64,000 nucleotides of DNA from Odontocerum albicorne (Eukaryota; Arthropoda; Insecta; Trichoptera; Odontoceridae), in NCBI GenBank assembly GCA_949825065.1, contig OX463863.1:22685933-22749932 (forward strand), read 5' to 3'. The notes below the pieces were generated by a model. The model ran no database searches and was not told the origin of the DNA. It was given only the letters and a program-made list of their open reading frames with translations. The translations under genes and the position numbers were made by a program. Shown piece after piece: positions 21,097 through 32,118 of the stretch (position 1 is its first letter; each line of letters begins with the position of its first letter).

Positions 21097-22205
21097 GGTA
21101 TAGTTTGGCTTATTATGCCGATGTTTCGAAAATGTTGCCGTTTTCATCTTTAGGGCATGTTCGTAGTCAACTTCACTATAAATGGATACCGCTTGACCTA
21201 CAATAGTGTCTCAGTCGTAACGTAAGCTCATAGGTGCGTCGCGGTTCGCAACCGTAACATGAGACAGTGGTTCCACCTCACCACGGGAGAACAAACACGC
21301 GCTTTCCACAATTTGACGTGGAATCCGTCGTCCTTGTTAACCCTTCCTTCCCTGTGATGTGTAACTAGTACACATTGCTTCTAAACACTTTAATATCTCT
21401 ATAAATATAATAAATACTGGGTTCAGATTTTAGGTATTCCTCCGTAATACATTTACACATTGAATGAAAAAATAACATTAATAATAATTAGCACTTATCG
21501 GCCACATCAGAGATATTTTGTGAAAATCGGGAATAAATTTACCGATATAATCAAACGTGTGACAGTGTGTGATGTAGGTATATTCATTCTAAAAAAAACC
21601 GCTATGGGTGAGGAAGCGACGCTATTCACGTCTCACTCTACTTCGATATATGGGAACGCAAGAAATAGAATCTCAGTTCGCTCGCTCAGTAACTCACGGG
21701 CTTTCGTTCGAGTTCGTCGCTTCGCCCGTTTTGTGAACGTCGGCCGCTGTTTTTTTCATGTTTTCAGCAATTAAATTTCAAGTATTATCACTTTTGACTT
21801 CAAATTTAATTAATTTAAGTGATTGGCTATGAATATTCTTATTTGTGCATATTGAATACGCAACACCGGAACGGGCCGATTTTTTTAGCACATGAAGGGA
21901 AAGGTTAATATAGTCGAATTATAACAGTACCCCGTAATCAAATTGAAGCGATAACTAAAGGAAGTTTGTGGAAGATGCACGTTTGTTGTCCTGTGGTGGA
22001 ATCGGAACCATGCACTCCCATTACGATTGTACACCAAGATGGATCCATGCACTCACGTTACGACTGAAACTCTGCTGGAAGCCATGCGGTGTCCAGTGCA
22101 TTTCCGCTTATGGCAAAGTTGATTATGAATAACCTCTAAAGATGAAAACTGTAATGTTTTCTAAATGTCGCTATCACAAGTCAAACGACCCAGTATAACT
22201 GATAT
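21097..22205. repeat. Diverged inverted repeat with MITE E in its loop
   Basis: Arms about 21097-21335 and 21945-22205 pair imperfectly (shared blocks such as GTTTTCATCTTTAG, TTTCAGTCGTAACGT and CACCTCACCACGG / CCACCACAGGACAACAAAC). Could be the ends of a foldback-type element. Confidence 0.55.
21341..21904. mobile_element. TTAA MITE, family 2, copy E
   Basis: 564 bp between TTAA at 21337-21340 and 21905-21908, opposite in orientation to copies B and C. Starts CCCTTCCTTCCCTGTGATGT and ends TTTAGCACATGAAGGGAAAGG. The 104 aa ORF in it is not a gene. Confidence 0.82.
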
Positions 22206-22253
22206 GAGAAACTGCGAAAATCTCAAAATATATTTGTTCTTTTGTATTATTAA

Positions 22254-22522
22254 CACATTCACTGCGATATGTTTTTATAGAATAGTGTAGAGGTACTGAA
22301 AAAATCATATTTTCGAAACCTTAAAATCTTACGGTATTTTCGAAACCTTAAAATCTTACGATATTTTCGAAACCTTAAAATCTTACGGTATTTTTGAAAC
22401 CTTAAAATCTTATAATATTCGGTACCATACAAACAAAGAGAATCAAATGACGCGCAACGGGCGTCATCAGCGTCTCTACAAAGAATGTGTTGACGCCCCA
22501 GGGGCGTCTAGCAGCGAACGTG
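22254..22522. mobile_element. TTAA MITE, family 4
   Basis: 269 bp between TTAA at 22250-22253 and 22523-22526. Ends CACATTCACTGCGATATG and GGGGCGTCTAGCAGCGAACGTG form inverted repeats. Carries an internal 27 bp tandem repeat. Confidence 0.75.
22308..22415. repeat. 27 bp repeat, four units, inside the MITE
   Basis: Units of ATTTTCGAAACCTTAAAATC + TTACGGT, nearly identical. Confidence 0.88.
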
Positions 22523-22799
22523 TTAAAGATGGTGTCTGCTCTAGATGGCCGATTACCTTTACAATACGAGAGTTGGTTGAGTTTCTGAAAATGTCATCCA
22601 CGGTCATTTGGAGAGACTTTGTTGCGTGAATCGTTACAAACTTGATCTTAAAATAACAAAATTACTTTCCGGACAAACTATTATAATGAATATGAAGTGC
22701 ATCGCAGGTCTCCATAGAGCAGCCACTCTATAGAGCTTAAAAATGTGCACTTGATGTTAACACAGTCTCATTGTAATCATCTGGCATCGAGGTCTTAAT

Positions 22800-23195
22800 A
22801 TTCTTCTTCCCAGTGTCATGTCAGGTCCCCCCAACGTTGACTATCACCTGAGAGCAGGCATCTTTGTCCCCGGCAGCCCGAAAAAGATCCCCGAAGCTCC
22901 TTATACCAGTCAAATCACGTATATTGCGGAATCAGGAGATTTGCTTCCAGCCAACACCTTTTCGACCCTCTATCTTGCCTTGGATTATCAGGTGCGGTAA
23001 TTTGTACTTTGCTCCTCAAAGTACATGACCAAAATAAGACACCTTTCGGATTTTAATAGTAGTCAGCAACTCTCTATCAACTTTGGCTCTTTGAAGAACC
23101 CTCATGTTGCTGACCATATCCGTCCAAGGTACCCTTAGCATTCTCCGGTGTATCCACATTTCGAACGCTTCCAGTCGGTTCATACTACCAACTTT
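22800..23195 (-). pseudogene. LINE C-terminal fragment
   Basis: Minus strand includes KVGSMNRLEAFEMWIHRRML, PWTDMVSNMRVL and, after frameshifts, LFRAAGDKDACSQVIVNVGGT. It is a diverged relative of the better preserved copy at 42345-42745. Confidence 0.7.
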
Positions 23196-23219
23196 GAGGT
23201 CTTAATATCATAGAATAAA

Positions 23220-23700
23220 TCTAACTGACGTAGTACGGAGTAGTCCTGGAGAAGAGTGAAGATGGATTGCAGAGTTTGACAAGTAAATTGCATGAGAGAT
23301 GGAAAGAGAAAAGTCTGATAATGGAAGTTGCAGAATCCAAAGTAACAGGAAAAGTAAATGAAATATGTTATATGGGTGAATAATGAAAGATTGGATCAAG
23401 TTGAGGAATTCTGCTATTTGCGTAGTATTTTCTCAGATGATGGTGGAGTTAAGGCGGATATCAAACGGTGTGTAGTGATAGAAAACAAAGTCAATAGGGC
23501 ACAAAATATTTATTTATTTATTCAACGTTTTTATTGCAAATACAATATGGCGGGTTTATTGCCAGGCGGAAATCTCTTCTAACCAACCAGACAAAAGTAA
23601 ATGAAGCAAGTTACGTGGTCGCATAAATCATTCAAATGACTATCCATCCCCACGAAATCCATAAAAACATACGTGTGCATATGCCCACAAAGACTGGGAA
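23220..23700. pseudogene. LINE RT fragment (+) joined to LINE 3' UTR (-)
   Basis: Plus strand 23350-23510 encodes VIWVNNERLDQVEEFCYLRS...DDGGVKADIK. From about 23515 a minus-oriented 3' end follows, with TATTTATTTATT (tail complement), GGCGGGTTTATTGCCAGGCGG and the UTR sequence also found at 2290-2480. Confidence 0.65.
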
Positions 23701-24045
23701 TTTACCGAACATTGGATGTCGAGGTAGCATTGAAATATCCCCCTGCGCTCCCCAGACCTCATGCTAATGGACTTTTTTTTATAGAGACATCAAAGATAAA
23801 GCTTATGGCACAAAACCGGCAACAGTTAATGAATTGAGATCAGCCATTGAAAGAATGCGCCCAAATACCAAAATAAATTATTCGTGATATTTGCGAATCC
23901 ACGTTATCGGGAGTTCATGGAGCGAAATGGTCATCAATTTGAGCATTTGCGATAATTTATCAAGATTCTGTCTTCTTTGATCTTAGATCGACCTTAATAA
24001 ATATTCATTCGAATTGTGTATACATTTTTTTTAGGACACCCTATA
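23700..24045 (+). pseudogene. Tc1/mariner-like (DDE_3 type) transposase C-terminal remnant
   Basis: Degenerate ...PPALPRPHANGLFFYRDIKDKAYGTKPATVNELRSAIERMR resembles the end of insect DDE transposases that read 'RSPDLTPxDFFxxGxxKxxVY'. The third catalytic Asp region is mutated. The terminal AGGACACCCTATATGTA near 24034 fits such elements. Confidence 0.5.
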
Positions 24046-24060
24046 TGTACTGTCATTATT

Positions 24061-24440
24061 TGAGTGAAAGTGTGTCTCGATGAAATGTCATAAATCACTT
24101 ACGATTAATTTAATTGAGTGAAAGTGTGTCTCGATGGAATGTCATAAGTCACTTACGATTAATTTAATTGAGTGAAAGTGTGTCTCGATGGAATGTCATA
24201 AGTCACTTACGATTAATTTAATTGAGTGAAAGTGTGTCTCGATGAAATGTCATAAGTCACTTACGATTAATTTAATTGAGTGAAAGTGTGTCTCGATGGA
24301 ATGTCATAAGTCACTTACGATTAATTTAATTGAGTGAAAGTGTGTCTCGATGGAATGTCATAAGTCACTTACGGATTAATTTAATTGAGTGAAAGTGTGT
24401 CTCGATGGAATGTCATAAGTCACTTACGATTAATTTAATG
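24061..24440. repeat. 54 bp tandem repeat, seven units
   Basis: Units begin TGAGTGAAAGTGTGTCTCGA at 24061, 24115, 24169, 24223, 24277, 24331 and 24385. One single-base insertion in the sixth unit shifts the last start. Near identical. Confidence 0.95.
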
Positions 24441-24639
24441 TTTTATTTCTAGGAATCAATTAATTGTAATCGACACAATATTAAATGAATTAGGATTTAA
24501 TATAAATAAAAGAATTGATTTCATAATTTTAATAATTTTTTTTTTATTAATTTATACTTTTCAGCTGGCAGATACCAAAAGTATAGGAAGGGATTGTTAA
24601 AGGAAAAGGGACGAGAGAATAAATTCTCAATCTCCTTCT

Positions 24640-25085
24640 TCTTCAGTCTCAATCCTGGGGATTGGTTAGCAGCAAAGCCCCGCGTCTACTCCTCCACTCC
24701 GCTCGGTCTTCAGCGATCCTCTTGAGCTCTGTATAGGAGGTGCACTCCATATCGTGGCATATTTGCTCCAGATACTCCCGGCGAGGGGGCCCTCTGCCAA
24801 TCGATCCCTCAATCATTCCCTCCAGTATATTGTGCAGGAGACTGTCATATCGCAGCATGTGACCCATCCATTCTGCACGCCTTTCCGATATGGTGTTTGA
24901 CAGGTGCCTGGTTTCTTCGATCCTGCGCTGAGAACCTCGTCATTTGTAATGTGGTCTCTCTAGGAAATCCTTAGGATTCATCTATAGGTCCACATCTCGA
25001 AGGCCTCCAATCTTTTTCAATCCCTTTCGCCCATGCATCATGTCTCGCAACCATACATCAAAATACTCCACATATATGTTGTACG
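24640..25085 (-). pseudogene. LINE C-terminal fragment
   Basis: Minus strand: a frame-shifted start near 25060, then ERRAEWMGHMLRYDSLLHNILEG, GRGPPRREYLEQICHDMECTSYTELKRIAEDRAEWRSR and a stop near 24650. Same general family as 5745-6400. Confidence 0.72.
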
Positions 25086-25548
25086 GCACCGGTACAAAGA
25101 ACTGTATCATAAGTAAATGGCTGCTGCGCAATGCTCGGAGAATTTAGGTCAAATCCAAAAGGCGTAGATCGATGAGAGAAGGTAGCAATGGTGAAGATTC
25201 CTCTTATGGCAGGTTGTAGCAGGTCTTAAGTAAAACACAGTGTACTGAGAATAGGAAGTAGTATGATTTATTTTGAAAGGAACCCCTCTTATGAACGGTC
25301 AATCGCTCATCGCAAGCGCTCACATCCCGCGAAATACAACAATTTTCGGGAGTTTTGCGCAATGCTTAGGCCGACCAGCCAGCGATCTAGTCTCAACGCC
25401 CGTCCATAAGTCTACATTTCCGTTGTGGTCGCGATGTCGAGCGGACCCAAACAAACATAAATATATCATACAAAAATATCAAATTTACATATAAACTAAA
25501 CAAATATGAAATGATATCAAATATAACACATACAAGAATCTACACATA
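25086..25548. other. Unassigned, partly GC-richer segment
   Basis: 25086-25460 differs from its surroundings in being G+C richer, with no intact ORF of note. It could be LTR-derived but no ends were found. Confidence 0.25.
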
Positions 25549-25552
25549 TTAA

Positions 25553-25835
25553 CGTGTTCCTCGCGGGAAGCACAAACGCCTGTGATCTGATCTGTAGCAT
25601 TCCTTTGTGTATTTTACGTAATGTTTAGTTTATCTCCTTTATTTAATGAGTCTCCTTAAGAGTAATGACTATTATTTATTATGAGAAAATTACTTGAATG
25701 TCATGTTTACTTGGTGGTGTAATCAAATATCAGTGGTTCTAAACAAAATACGCGTTTAAACTTAGAAATTAAAAAACGCCGAAATTGTGCCGCGCACAGG
25801 ATTCGTAGAATTTGATTTTTAACGCGGTGTACAGG
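25553..25835. mobile_element. TTAA-flanked repeat, family 3, copy 2
   Basis: 283 bp between TTAA at 25549-25552 and 25836-25839; reverse complement of 20719-21001. Confidence 0.68.
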
Positions 25836-25869
25836 TTAAAGGGTGACGCATACGTCCGATATACGAGTA

Positions 25870-26110
25870 TATGTTTTGACCAATTGCTAATCCTCAATAT
25901 CCGACAGTTAATAGAAAAGTGCCGTGAATTTCAGATACCAGCTGCAGTATCACTGGTCCACACTAGATTAGAGTGCGACTCGGATCTCCGAGAGGAATCC
26001 AAAAATCCCTATTGGTTGCGGGAGTTCAAAAGAGATTTATACGACACCTTTATTGCAAAGAGAATAGATTTTATCCACGGCTCTATCCCACATTTATCTA
26101 ATGAGTATGC
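25870..26110 (+). pseudogene. LINE reverse-transcriptase N-terminal fragment
   Basis: ILNIRQLIEKCREFQIPAAVS matches the start of the RT domain of RTE-like LINEs. The sequence after it is not recognisable RT, so only about 30 codons are secure. Confidence 0.5.
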
Positions 26111-26141
26111 TTGGATATTACTCCTTAAGTGCTAGAAGATA

Positions 26142-27400
26142 AGAGGGTAGTCCGAAAAGTACCCAACCTAACAAACAAAACACAAAAAATTTGGGAAAAA
26201 ATATTTTTATTTCTCAACATAGTCTCCTTTCAGCTCGACACACTTTTCCCAGTGATGTTGAATAGCTTCGATACCCTGTTTATAGTGAGAACCGTCGAGC
26301 GCCTCAAAATAGCCATCAACCGCAGATTCCACTTCTTCATTGTTGGCAAATATTTTACCACCGAGCCATTTTTTCAAGTTTGGAAAAAGAAAACAATCCG
26401 AGGGGACTAAATCTGGCGAATAGGTTGCGTGAGGAAGCAATTCGAACTTTAATTCATTGATTTTGGCCACCGCGATAACGGATGTGTGAACTGGTGCATT
26501 GTCTCGATGAAACAACATTTTCTTTTTCGTCAAATGCGGCCGTTTTTTCTTGATTTCAATACTCAAATGCTGCAATAAGTTCGCATAATACTGGCCGTTG
26601 ATTGTTTTTCCTTTTTGAAGATAATCAATGAAAATTATCCCACGCGCATCCCAAAAAACTGACGCCATGACCTTGCCTGCAGATGGAACTGTCTTCGCCT
26701 TTTTTCAGTCCATTGTTTTGACTGTTCCTTCGTTTCAGGTGTGAAGTGATGGACCCATATTTTATCCATGGTTATGAATCGACGCGAAAACTCGGCTTTA
26801 TTGCTGTGAAACATCACCAAACACTCGATTGAAACATCCTCACGACGCTGTTTTTGTTCCATTGTGAGCAAACGCGGCACCCATCTTGCGCACAGATTTC
26901 TCATGTCCAAATTTTCAGTCAATATGCGATGTACAGCACTTTTTGAAATGCCTACCATGTCTGCTAGCTCACGCACTTTCAATAGACGGTCATCCAATAC
27001 CATTTTGTGGATTTTCTTTACCATTTCTGGCGTGGTCACCTCATTTGGTCGACCGCTGCGATGTTCGTCTTGGCAGCTCGTACGGCCTCGTTTAAACTCT
27101 GCCACCTGATATTTTACTGCTGTAAACGAAGGAGCAGACTCCCCCAGAGTAGAATCTAGCTCGGCTTTGATATTAGTTGGACTTAGACCTTTCAAATGAA
27201 AGTATTGTATCACATAACGATGACCAATATTTTCCATGTTTACAAATTCACTGAGAGCGTACACTATTGATGGCTACCAAACAAATACTAAACAACGTAG
27301 CGTCTTAAAACTTGAAACTTAAGCTTTATAAGTTTAGTACTTTCTACCATAGTCAACCGCCATCTATACGTCAGGTCGGGTACTTCTGGGACCACCCTCG
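26142..27400 (-). mobile_element. Mariner element M2, one frameshift
   Basis: 1259 bp flanked by TA. Ends AGAGGGTAGTCCGAAAAGTA and, inverted, CGAGGGTGGTCCCAGAAGTA. The transposase runs on the minus strand. Confidence 0.88.
26207..27237 (-). pseudogene. Mariner transposase M2, frameshifted
   Basis: N-terminal part from MENIGHRYVIQY (about 27237) through the helix-turn-helix region and WVPRLLTMEQKQ to TPETKEQSKQW. A frameshift near 26690-26700 is followed by VFWDARGIIFIDYLQKGKT and the catalytic remainder with FHRDNAPVH, YSPDLVPSDCF and the end KCVELKGDYVEK. All three catalytic Asp positions are kept, but the first motif reads MDKIW instead of MDETW. So one indel plus a few substitutions separate it from a typical mariner. 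Confidence 0.85.
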
Positions 27401-27479
27401 TATCTACGCACCTGTTTATAAAGCGTCTTTCAAATTTTTTAAATTCTTGAATAAAACACACAATTTGCTTTGATTTCAA

Positions 27480-27780
27480 AAAACTTTATTTGTCATTGAA
27501 GTATAATGCATGCCATTTAAATACAAATAACAATATCCGCCAAATGTCCACCTCTCGCAGATGTCCACTATTTTGTCAAAATTTTCCGTGACATTTTGTC
27601 ATAATTGCGGTTCTAACTCGCCGATAACGCAAATAATTTCGTCCTTCAGCTCAGGAATTGATCGGGGGTCATTCTTATAAACCTGGCTTTTCACGTAACC
27701 CCTGAGAAAATAGTCCAACGGTGTCAGATCACATGATCTTGGTGGCCAATTAACATCACCGTTTCCGGAGATTACAATAC
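27480..27780 (-). pseudogene. DDE_3-type transposase C-terminal remnant
   Basis: Minus strand encodes NWPPRSCDLTPLDYFLRGYVK, then SQVYKNDPRSIPELKDEIICVIGELEPQL, a stop, and NVTENFDKIVDICERW. This is the typical C-terminus of a widespread insect DDE transposase family with a tryptophan-proline 'WPPRSxDLTPLD' motif. The third catalytic Asp (LTPLD) is present. Confidence 0.65.
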
Positions 27781-27849
27781 ATAAAATAATTCAACAATTT
27801 GAACGCTTTGTCGTATTGTATACGACTTCATTTTTATAAATGTCATACA

Positions 27850-28160
27850 TTACACTTCTCAAATGTCACAAGACCCAGGCAAGTTCGCGACGCCATCTGT
27901 GTTTTATCCAAGAATTTAAAAACCCGCTCAATTTGAAAGACCCTTTACATATACAAATTGCTAACGGGAACACTTTGTTGATTGGCAGACTTCTGTTTAA
28001 TGTACCAGACAATTATTTATGCCATCGTGAATTAAGATTGTTTTCGGTGCCGTATTCACGAACTGAACTCTTAAGAGTATCACCACTTGCACACGGAATA
28101 ACCTTGTTGAATGAATTTTCTGATATGGATATCATCCACATCTCTGTGGATAAATAGAGG
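27850..28160 (+). pseudogene. LINE ORF C-terminal fragment
   Basis: Encodes a stretch ending VPYSRTELLRVSPLAHGITLLNEF + SDMDIIHIS, resembling the end of LINE proteins that read 'RT..G.SP..R...LYNE...DIDIF'. Family uncertain. Confidence 0.5.
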
Positions 28161-28339
28161 ATTAAACTCCTCAATAAACTCTGCAGGTATAACGAAATTG
28201 TCATTATGCTGTATTTAGACTTCATAATTAAATTATTTCCTTGTTTTTTGATATAATAGGGTTAAACCTGTATCAAATGTAAAATAAAATAAAATGTATT
28301 TACATCCTTCCTCCCTATGCTATATATGTCCTTTGATTA

Positions 28340-28775
28340 ATGTCTTGAATTGAACAACAGAGCTGGTCCCAAGCCCGGATAATGGAGGAGAAACTCCATT
28401 CGTAATGTCTTTCTCTTCCTATATAGGAAAGACAGGAAGATCTTTTGAAAAGAGATTTTGTGAACACAAATCCGCCTTAACAAATCCTCTAATTTATTCT
28501 GAAATGGCTAATCATGTGAAAATAATACTTTTTCTATCGATGATGCCAAATTCTTACATATCAGTAGTAACGGAAATAAATTAAACAGATTAGAGGCCCT
28601 AGAAATTTCTAAGTCAGTAGATCGAGGTGAACATCTGGCAAACACATATATTCCAAGAATCTCTCCGCTGCTCGCCGAGGTTGTCCCGTCCCTTCCTCAA
28701 CCCTCGGTCCCCAACCCAAATGTTTACCGTTAGAACGTTAGTAATGGTATAACCCTACTGGTTTCAAAGTGCACA
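28340..28775 (+). mobile_element. Penelope-like element, 3' part (copy P3)
   Basis: ORF end with a GIY-YIG-type endonuclease signature, followed by the element-specific 3' tail (GGTATAACCCTACTGGTTTCA near 28747). 5'-truncated. Confidence 0.72.
28405..28733 (+). pseudogene. Penelope-like ORF C-terminus (GIY-YIG region)
   Basis: SSYIGKTGRSFEKRFCEHKSA followed by MANHV is the YIG half of a GIY-YIG endonuclease as found at the C-terminus of Penelope-like elements. A frameshift near 28520-28535 follows; then RLEALEISKSVDRGEHLANT and PRISPLLAEVV run to a TAG at 28731-28733. The RT part is absent. Confidence 0.72.
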
Positions 28776-28792
28776 CTCCATCTAATGATGAA

Positions 28793-29565
28793 GTTTGGGG
28801 ATTGAGAGTGGAAGATTAATTTAAAGGGAAGAGAAAGACATTGTTATTTGTTTTATCAAACACTTTATTCCGCTTTTTGTAATGGTATAACCCTACCGGT
28901 TTCAAGATGCACACCTCACCATCTGGGGAGCACAAACAAGACTGAATTCTGTTCAACTGGTACCGAGATACACGCTTCTAACGGTAAACATTCAGGTTGG
29001 GGACCGAGGGTTGAGGGAGGCATGGGACAACCTCGGCGAGCAGCGGTTGAGAGATTCTTGGGATATATGTGTTTACCAGATGTTCACCTCGATGCACAAA
29101 CTTAGAAATTTATAGGGCCTCTAATCTGTCTCATTTATTTCCGTTACTACTGATATGTAAGAATTTGGCATCATAGATAGAAAATGTATAGTTTTCACGG
29201 TATCAATGATTAGCCATTTCAGAATAAATTAGAGGCCCTAGAAATTTCTAAGTCAGTGCATCGAGGTGAACATCTGGCAAACACATATATCCCAAGAATC
29301 TCTCCGCTGTTCGACGAGGTTGTCCCATGCCTCCCTCAACCCTCAGTCCCAACCCAAATGTTCACCGTTAGAAGCGTGTATCTCGGTACCTGTTCGAACA
29401 GAATTCAGTCTTGTTTGTGCTCCCCAGATGGTGAGGTGTGCACCTTGAAACCGGTAGGGTTATACCGTTACAAAAAGTGGAATAAACAGTGTTTGATAAA
29501 ACAAATTACAATGTCTTTCTCTTCCCTTTAAATTTATCTTCCACTCTCAATCCCCAAACTTATTC
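28793..29565. mobile_element. Two Penelope-like 3' ends in a tail-outward inverted pair
   Basis: A minus-oriented copy (29240 down to 28793) and a plus-oriented copy (29236-29565) form arms of about 330 bp around a centre of about 110 bp that belongs to the minus copy. Each arm includes ORF end (GEHLANTYIPRISPL), tail and AATGTCTTTCTCTTCC. Related to 28340-28775 and 183-458. Confidence 0.75.
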
Positions 29566-30007
29566 ATTGTATTATTGCCCCATCCTTATCCGTAATGGCA
29601 CACAACATGTCGGTGTGCTCCGATCGTCTCACCTGCAGATCCAATGCAGCAGTGTGACCGATGAGTTTGCTGGTGTGCAATGACTCACTTACTTAAAACA
29701 AACGAGGGAATAGTGAGGGAGTCCTCGACTACGAAGTACCCTAACAAACCGCTCGATGTGATCCATCTATTCTTGTTGCAGTACATTCTTGTAGTCCTAT
29801 AAGGATTCGCGGTTTCTACACTGTTGATATGTGGTTACATTTCATATTCACAATATTCTGTGTCACAATGCTCCGAATGTATTTAGTACAGTATTGTTAC
29901 AAGTTTGTCTTGCCCTATATAGGAGCTGACACTGTGTCATTTGATCGTCCGCAATAAATAAACTTAACAAGTTACACTCGGTTCATGTATCGTAAGAAAT
30001 GCGTGCA
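29566..30007. other. No recognisable gene
   Basis: Mixed-composition DNA. A TATATAGGAGC...AATAAATAAACTTAACAAG stretch near 29918-29970 has promoter/polyA-like motifs such as an LTR would have, but no boundaries were found. Confidence 0.3.
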
Positions 30008-30165
30008 TTGACGACCTACGTGGTCTTCCAACCCATGGGTTATGGGTTTGATTCCCGTTGTACTCAGATTCTTTTAAGAATTGCAATCTGGCTTCCACTT
30101 GAGACCTCTTCAACACCTTTCTGGGTGGAAAAGCAATAAGTCCGCCAGGTTGTACAACAAAAAGT
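30008..30165 (+). mobile_element. Decayed tRNA-derived SINE-like repeat (copy 3)
   Basis: B-box-like GGGTTTGATTCCC at about 30047, then CAACACCTTTCTGG and AGCAATAAGTCCGCCAGGTTGTAC, the same tail as copies 1 and 2. The A box is degenerate. Confidence 0.5.
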
Positions 30166-30344
30166 TAAAACATTACAATATGGACTGTCCATTCCCGGCA
30201 ATCCTTCCACTTTGCCCCACACTTAAGTTAAGTAACATATCTATTTGTTTCACTCTATGTCTGTAGAAATTAACAAAGTGAGTTCTAACATACAGTGCAC
30301 ATTTCACATTACTAAAAATTACTTCTTCTTCTTAAACTTTCTAT

Positions 30345-31175
30345 AGACTCAAGAGTCTGTTACTGCAGGATTGTCCTCCTGTGATGCTGAGCTCCAGCTA
30401 TCTCTCCATCGTTTCGGGGGTCTCCCTGGTGGACGCCATCTATCTGGCACCACATACAGAGCTATGTATGGAATTCTTGTGGAATTCATTCTTTGTACAT
30501 GTTGGTACCAGTATCGTCGACACTGTCGTCCCCATCTGACCACATCTTAAACCTCGCAGACCTCTCGGATTGTGGTGTTCCTTACGCGACCACGCAGAGT
30601 CTTCCCAGCAATAGCACGTAGAGTTCTCATTCCTGTTGTTCTTAGCATACTTTTGGTCCTGACAGTGTCCGCCCTCACTTCGATGCCATATGTGAGGATA
30701 GGTGGCACACAGGTCTTATAAATGCGTACCTTGCTATCCGTTCTCATATCTTTATTCCTCCATATGACATATCTCAGGCAGCCCGCCACAACTGCAGCTT
30801 TATCTACCTGAGGCCTTACTTCTCTGGGGAGGTCATGAAAGCTGAGCAGTTCACTGCCGAGATATTTGAACTGGGTTGCTTGTTCAATTGGCTCGTCACC
30901 TACTGAAATTCTGCACTCTAGTTGGTCTTTGGAGAATGTCATACACTTAGTTTATGCTACAGAGATAATCATATTGTACTTTGAGCAGGATTCATCCACT
31001 TTTGTGAGCATTCTCTGTAAGTCATTTTTATTTTCAGCTGAGTGTAGAGTCGTCAGCATAACAGAGAATTCCCACCGCTTCCTTACCAAGACTGTACCCC
31101 AACTTGAGAGGTGCAACCTCTGCAATGATGTTATCCATAATGTAGTTAAAGAGAAAAATTACTTAACATCATAAT
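30345..31175 (-). pseudogene. LINE reverse-transcriptase fragment with YADD box
   Basis: Minus strand from about 31150: MDNIIAEVAPLKLGYSLGKE, GILCYADDSTLSAENKNDLQ (the catalytic YADD motif of reverse transcriptase), a stop, then MTFSKDQLECRISVGDEPIE, FKYLGSELLSFHDLPREVRP, ILTYGIEVRADTVRTKSML, a frameshift near 30545 and RWGRQCRRYWYQHVQRMNST...PPGRPPKRWRDSW ending near 30349. The same family occurs at 57350-57740. It lies just 3' of Zf2. Confidence 0.8.
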
Positions 31176-31249
31176 TCACAAATAGTCTACATTACAAAAC
31201 ACGTAGGAGTTGATTTTTCTACCATTTACGAGAAAACTGTCTAAAATCA

Positions 31250-32118
31250 TCACGTCTTGACTTTAGAACTGACGTCCTCGTACTCAGATATAGTAGCTTT
31301 ATCCTGAGTAAATTCAACTGTAACAGATTCATCTGCGTTACCTTTAGGTGCGTTCGTTTCTTTCTGACGCTCCTTTGCGTGACAGCCCAGGTGCCACTTA
31401 AGATCTGCCGTACGACTAAATGTTTTACCACACTGTTTACAGCTATGCGGCTTAACAGTCAAATGTATAACTTGATGCTGTTTCAAGTAACGTGCGAGAT
31501 TAAATGATTTATTACAATCTTGACAATTGAAGGTCTTATCCGATGTATGGATAATTTTATGGGACTGTAGTTTACGCATATGAGTGAAAGTTTTTCCACA
31601 TTCTTCGCAATTGAATAACTCATCACCTGTGTGCGTAGCGCGATGGACTTCTAAATGTTCTACACGCGAGAACAGAGTGCCACACACGGCACACCCGTAT
31701 GGTTTCATTTTATTATGTAACTTCAAGTGTTTTTTTAAAGAATGACTCGCCGTGAATAACTTCCCACATTCAACGCAGCCAAATGGTCTCTCTCCCGTGT
31801 GTACCCTTTCGTGTCTTTTAACATCACCTGTGGAAGCAAAGAGCTTCCCGCATTCGGGACAACCGAAGGATTTAACTCCAGTATGGACAATTTGGTGACT
31901 TCGTAGTTGGCCGAGTTGAGGGAAGGACTTGTCGCAGTCTCCGCATTGGAAGGGGCGCTCGCCGGTATGAAGGCGCGTGTGCACTTTTAGGTGGTGCGAC
32001 TCGGAAAAGACTTTGCCGCACTCTTTGCACTCGTGAACTTTCCTCGGTTTCATCGCTGGCTGTTGTCGGCCGCTGGCGCCCGGCTTCTCGGCTGCTGCAT
32101 TCTGAGATTTTTTTTCAA
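31250..32118 (-). CDS. Zf2 finger exon (all eight fingers)
   Basis: Opens at an acceptor (minus-strand GTTATAG, 32119-32125) and ends with TGA at 31252-31250. The first two bases complete a valine codon, matching a phase-1 donor. All eight fingers sit in this single exon, unlike Zf1, where an intron separates fingers 5 and 6. The minus-strand T tract just upstream belongs to the left end of an AT-rich repeat. Confidence 0.92.

Noticed and set aside
25812..26135. 107 aa ORF as a host gene
   Set aside because: Its only recognisable stretch (RQLIEKCREFQIPA) is a LINE reverse-transcriptase motif.
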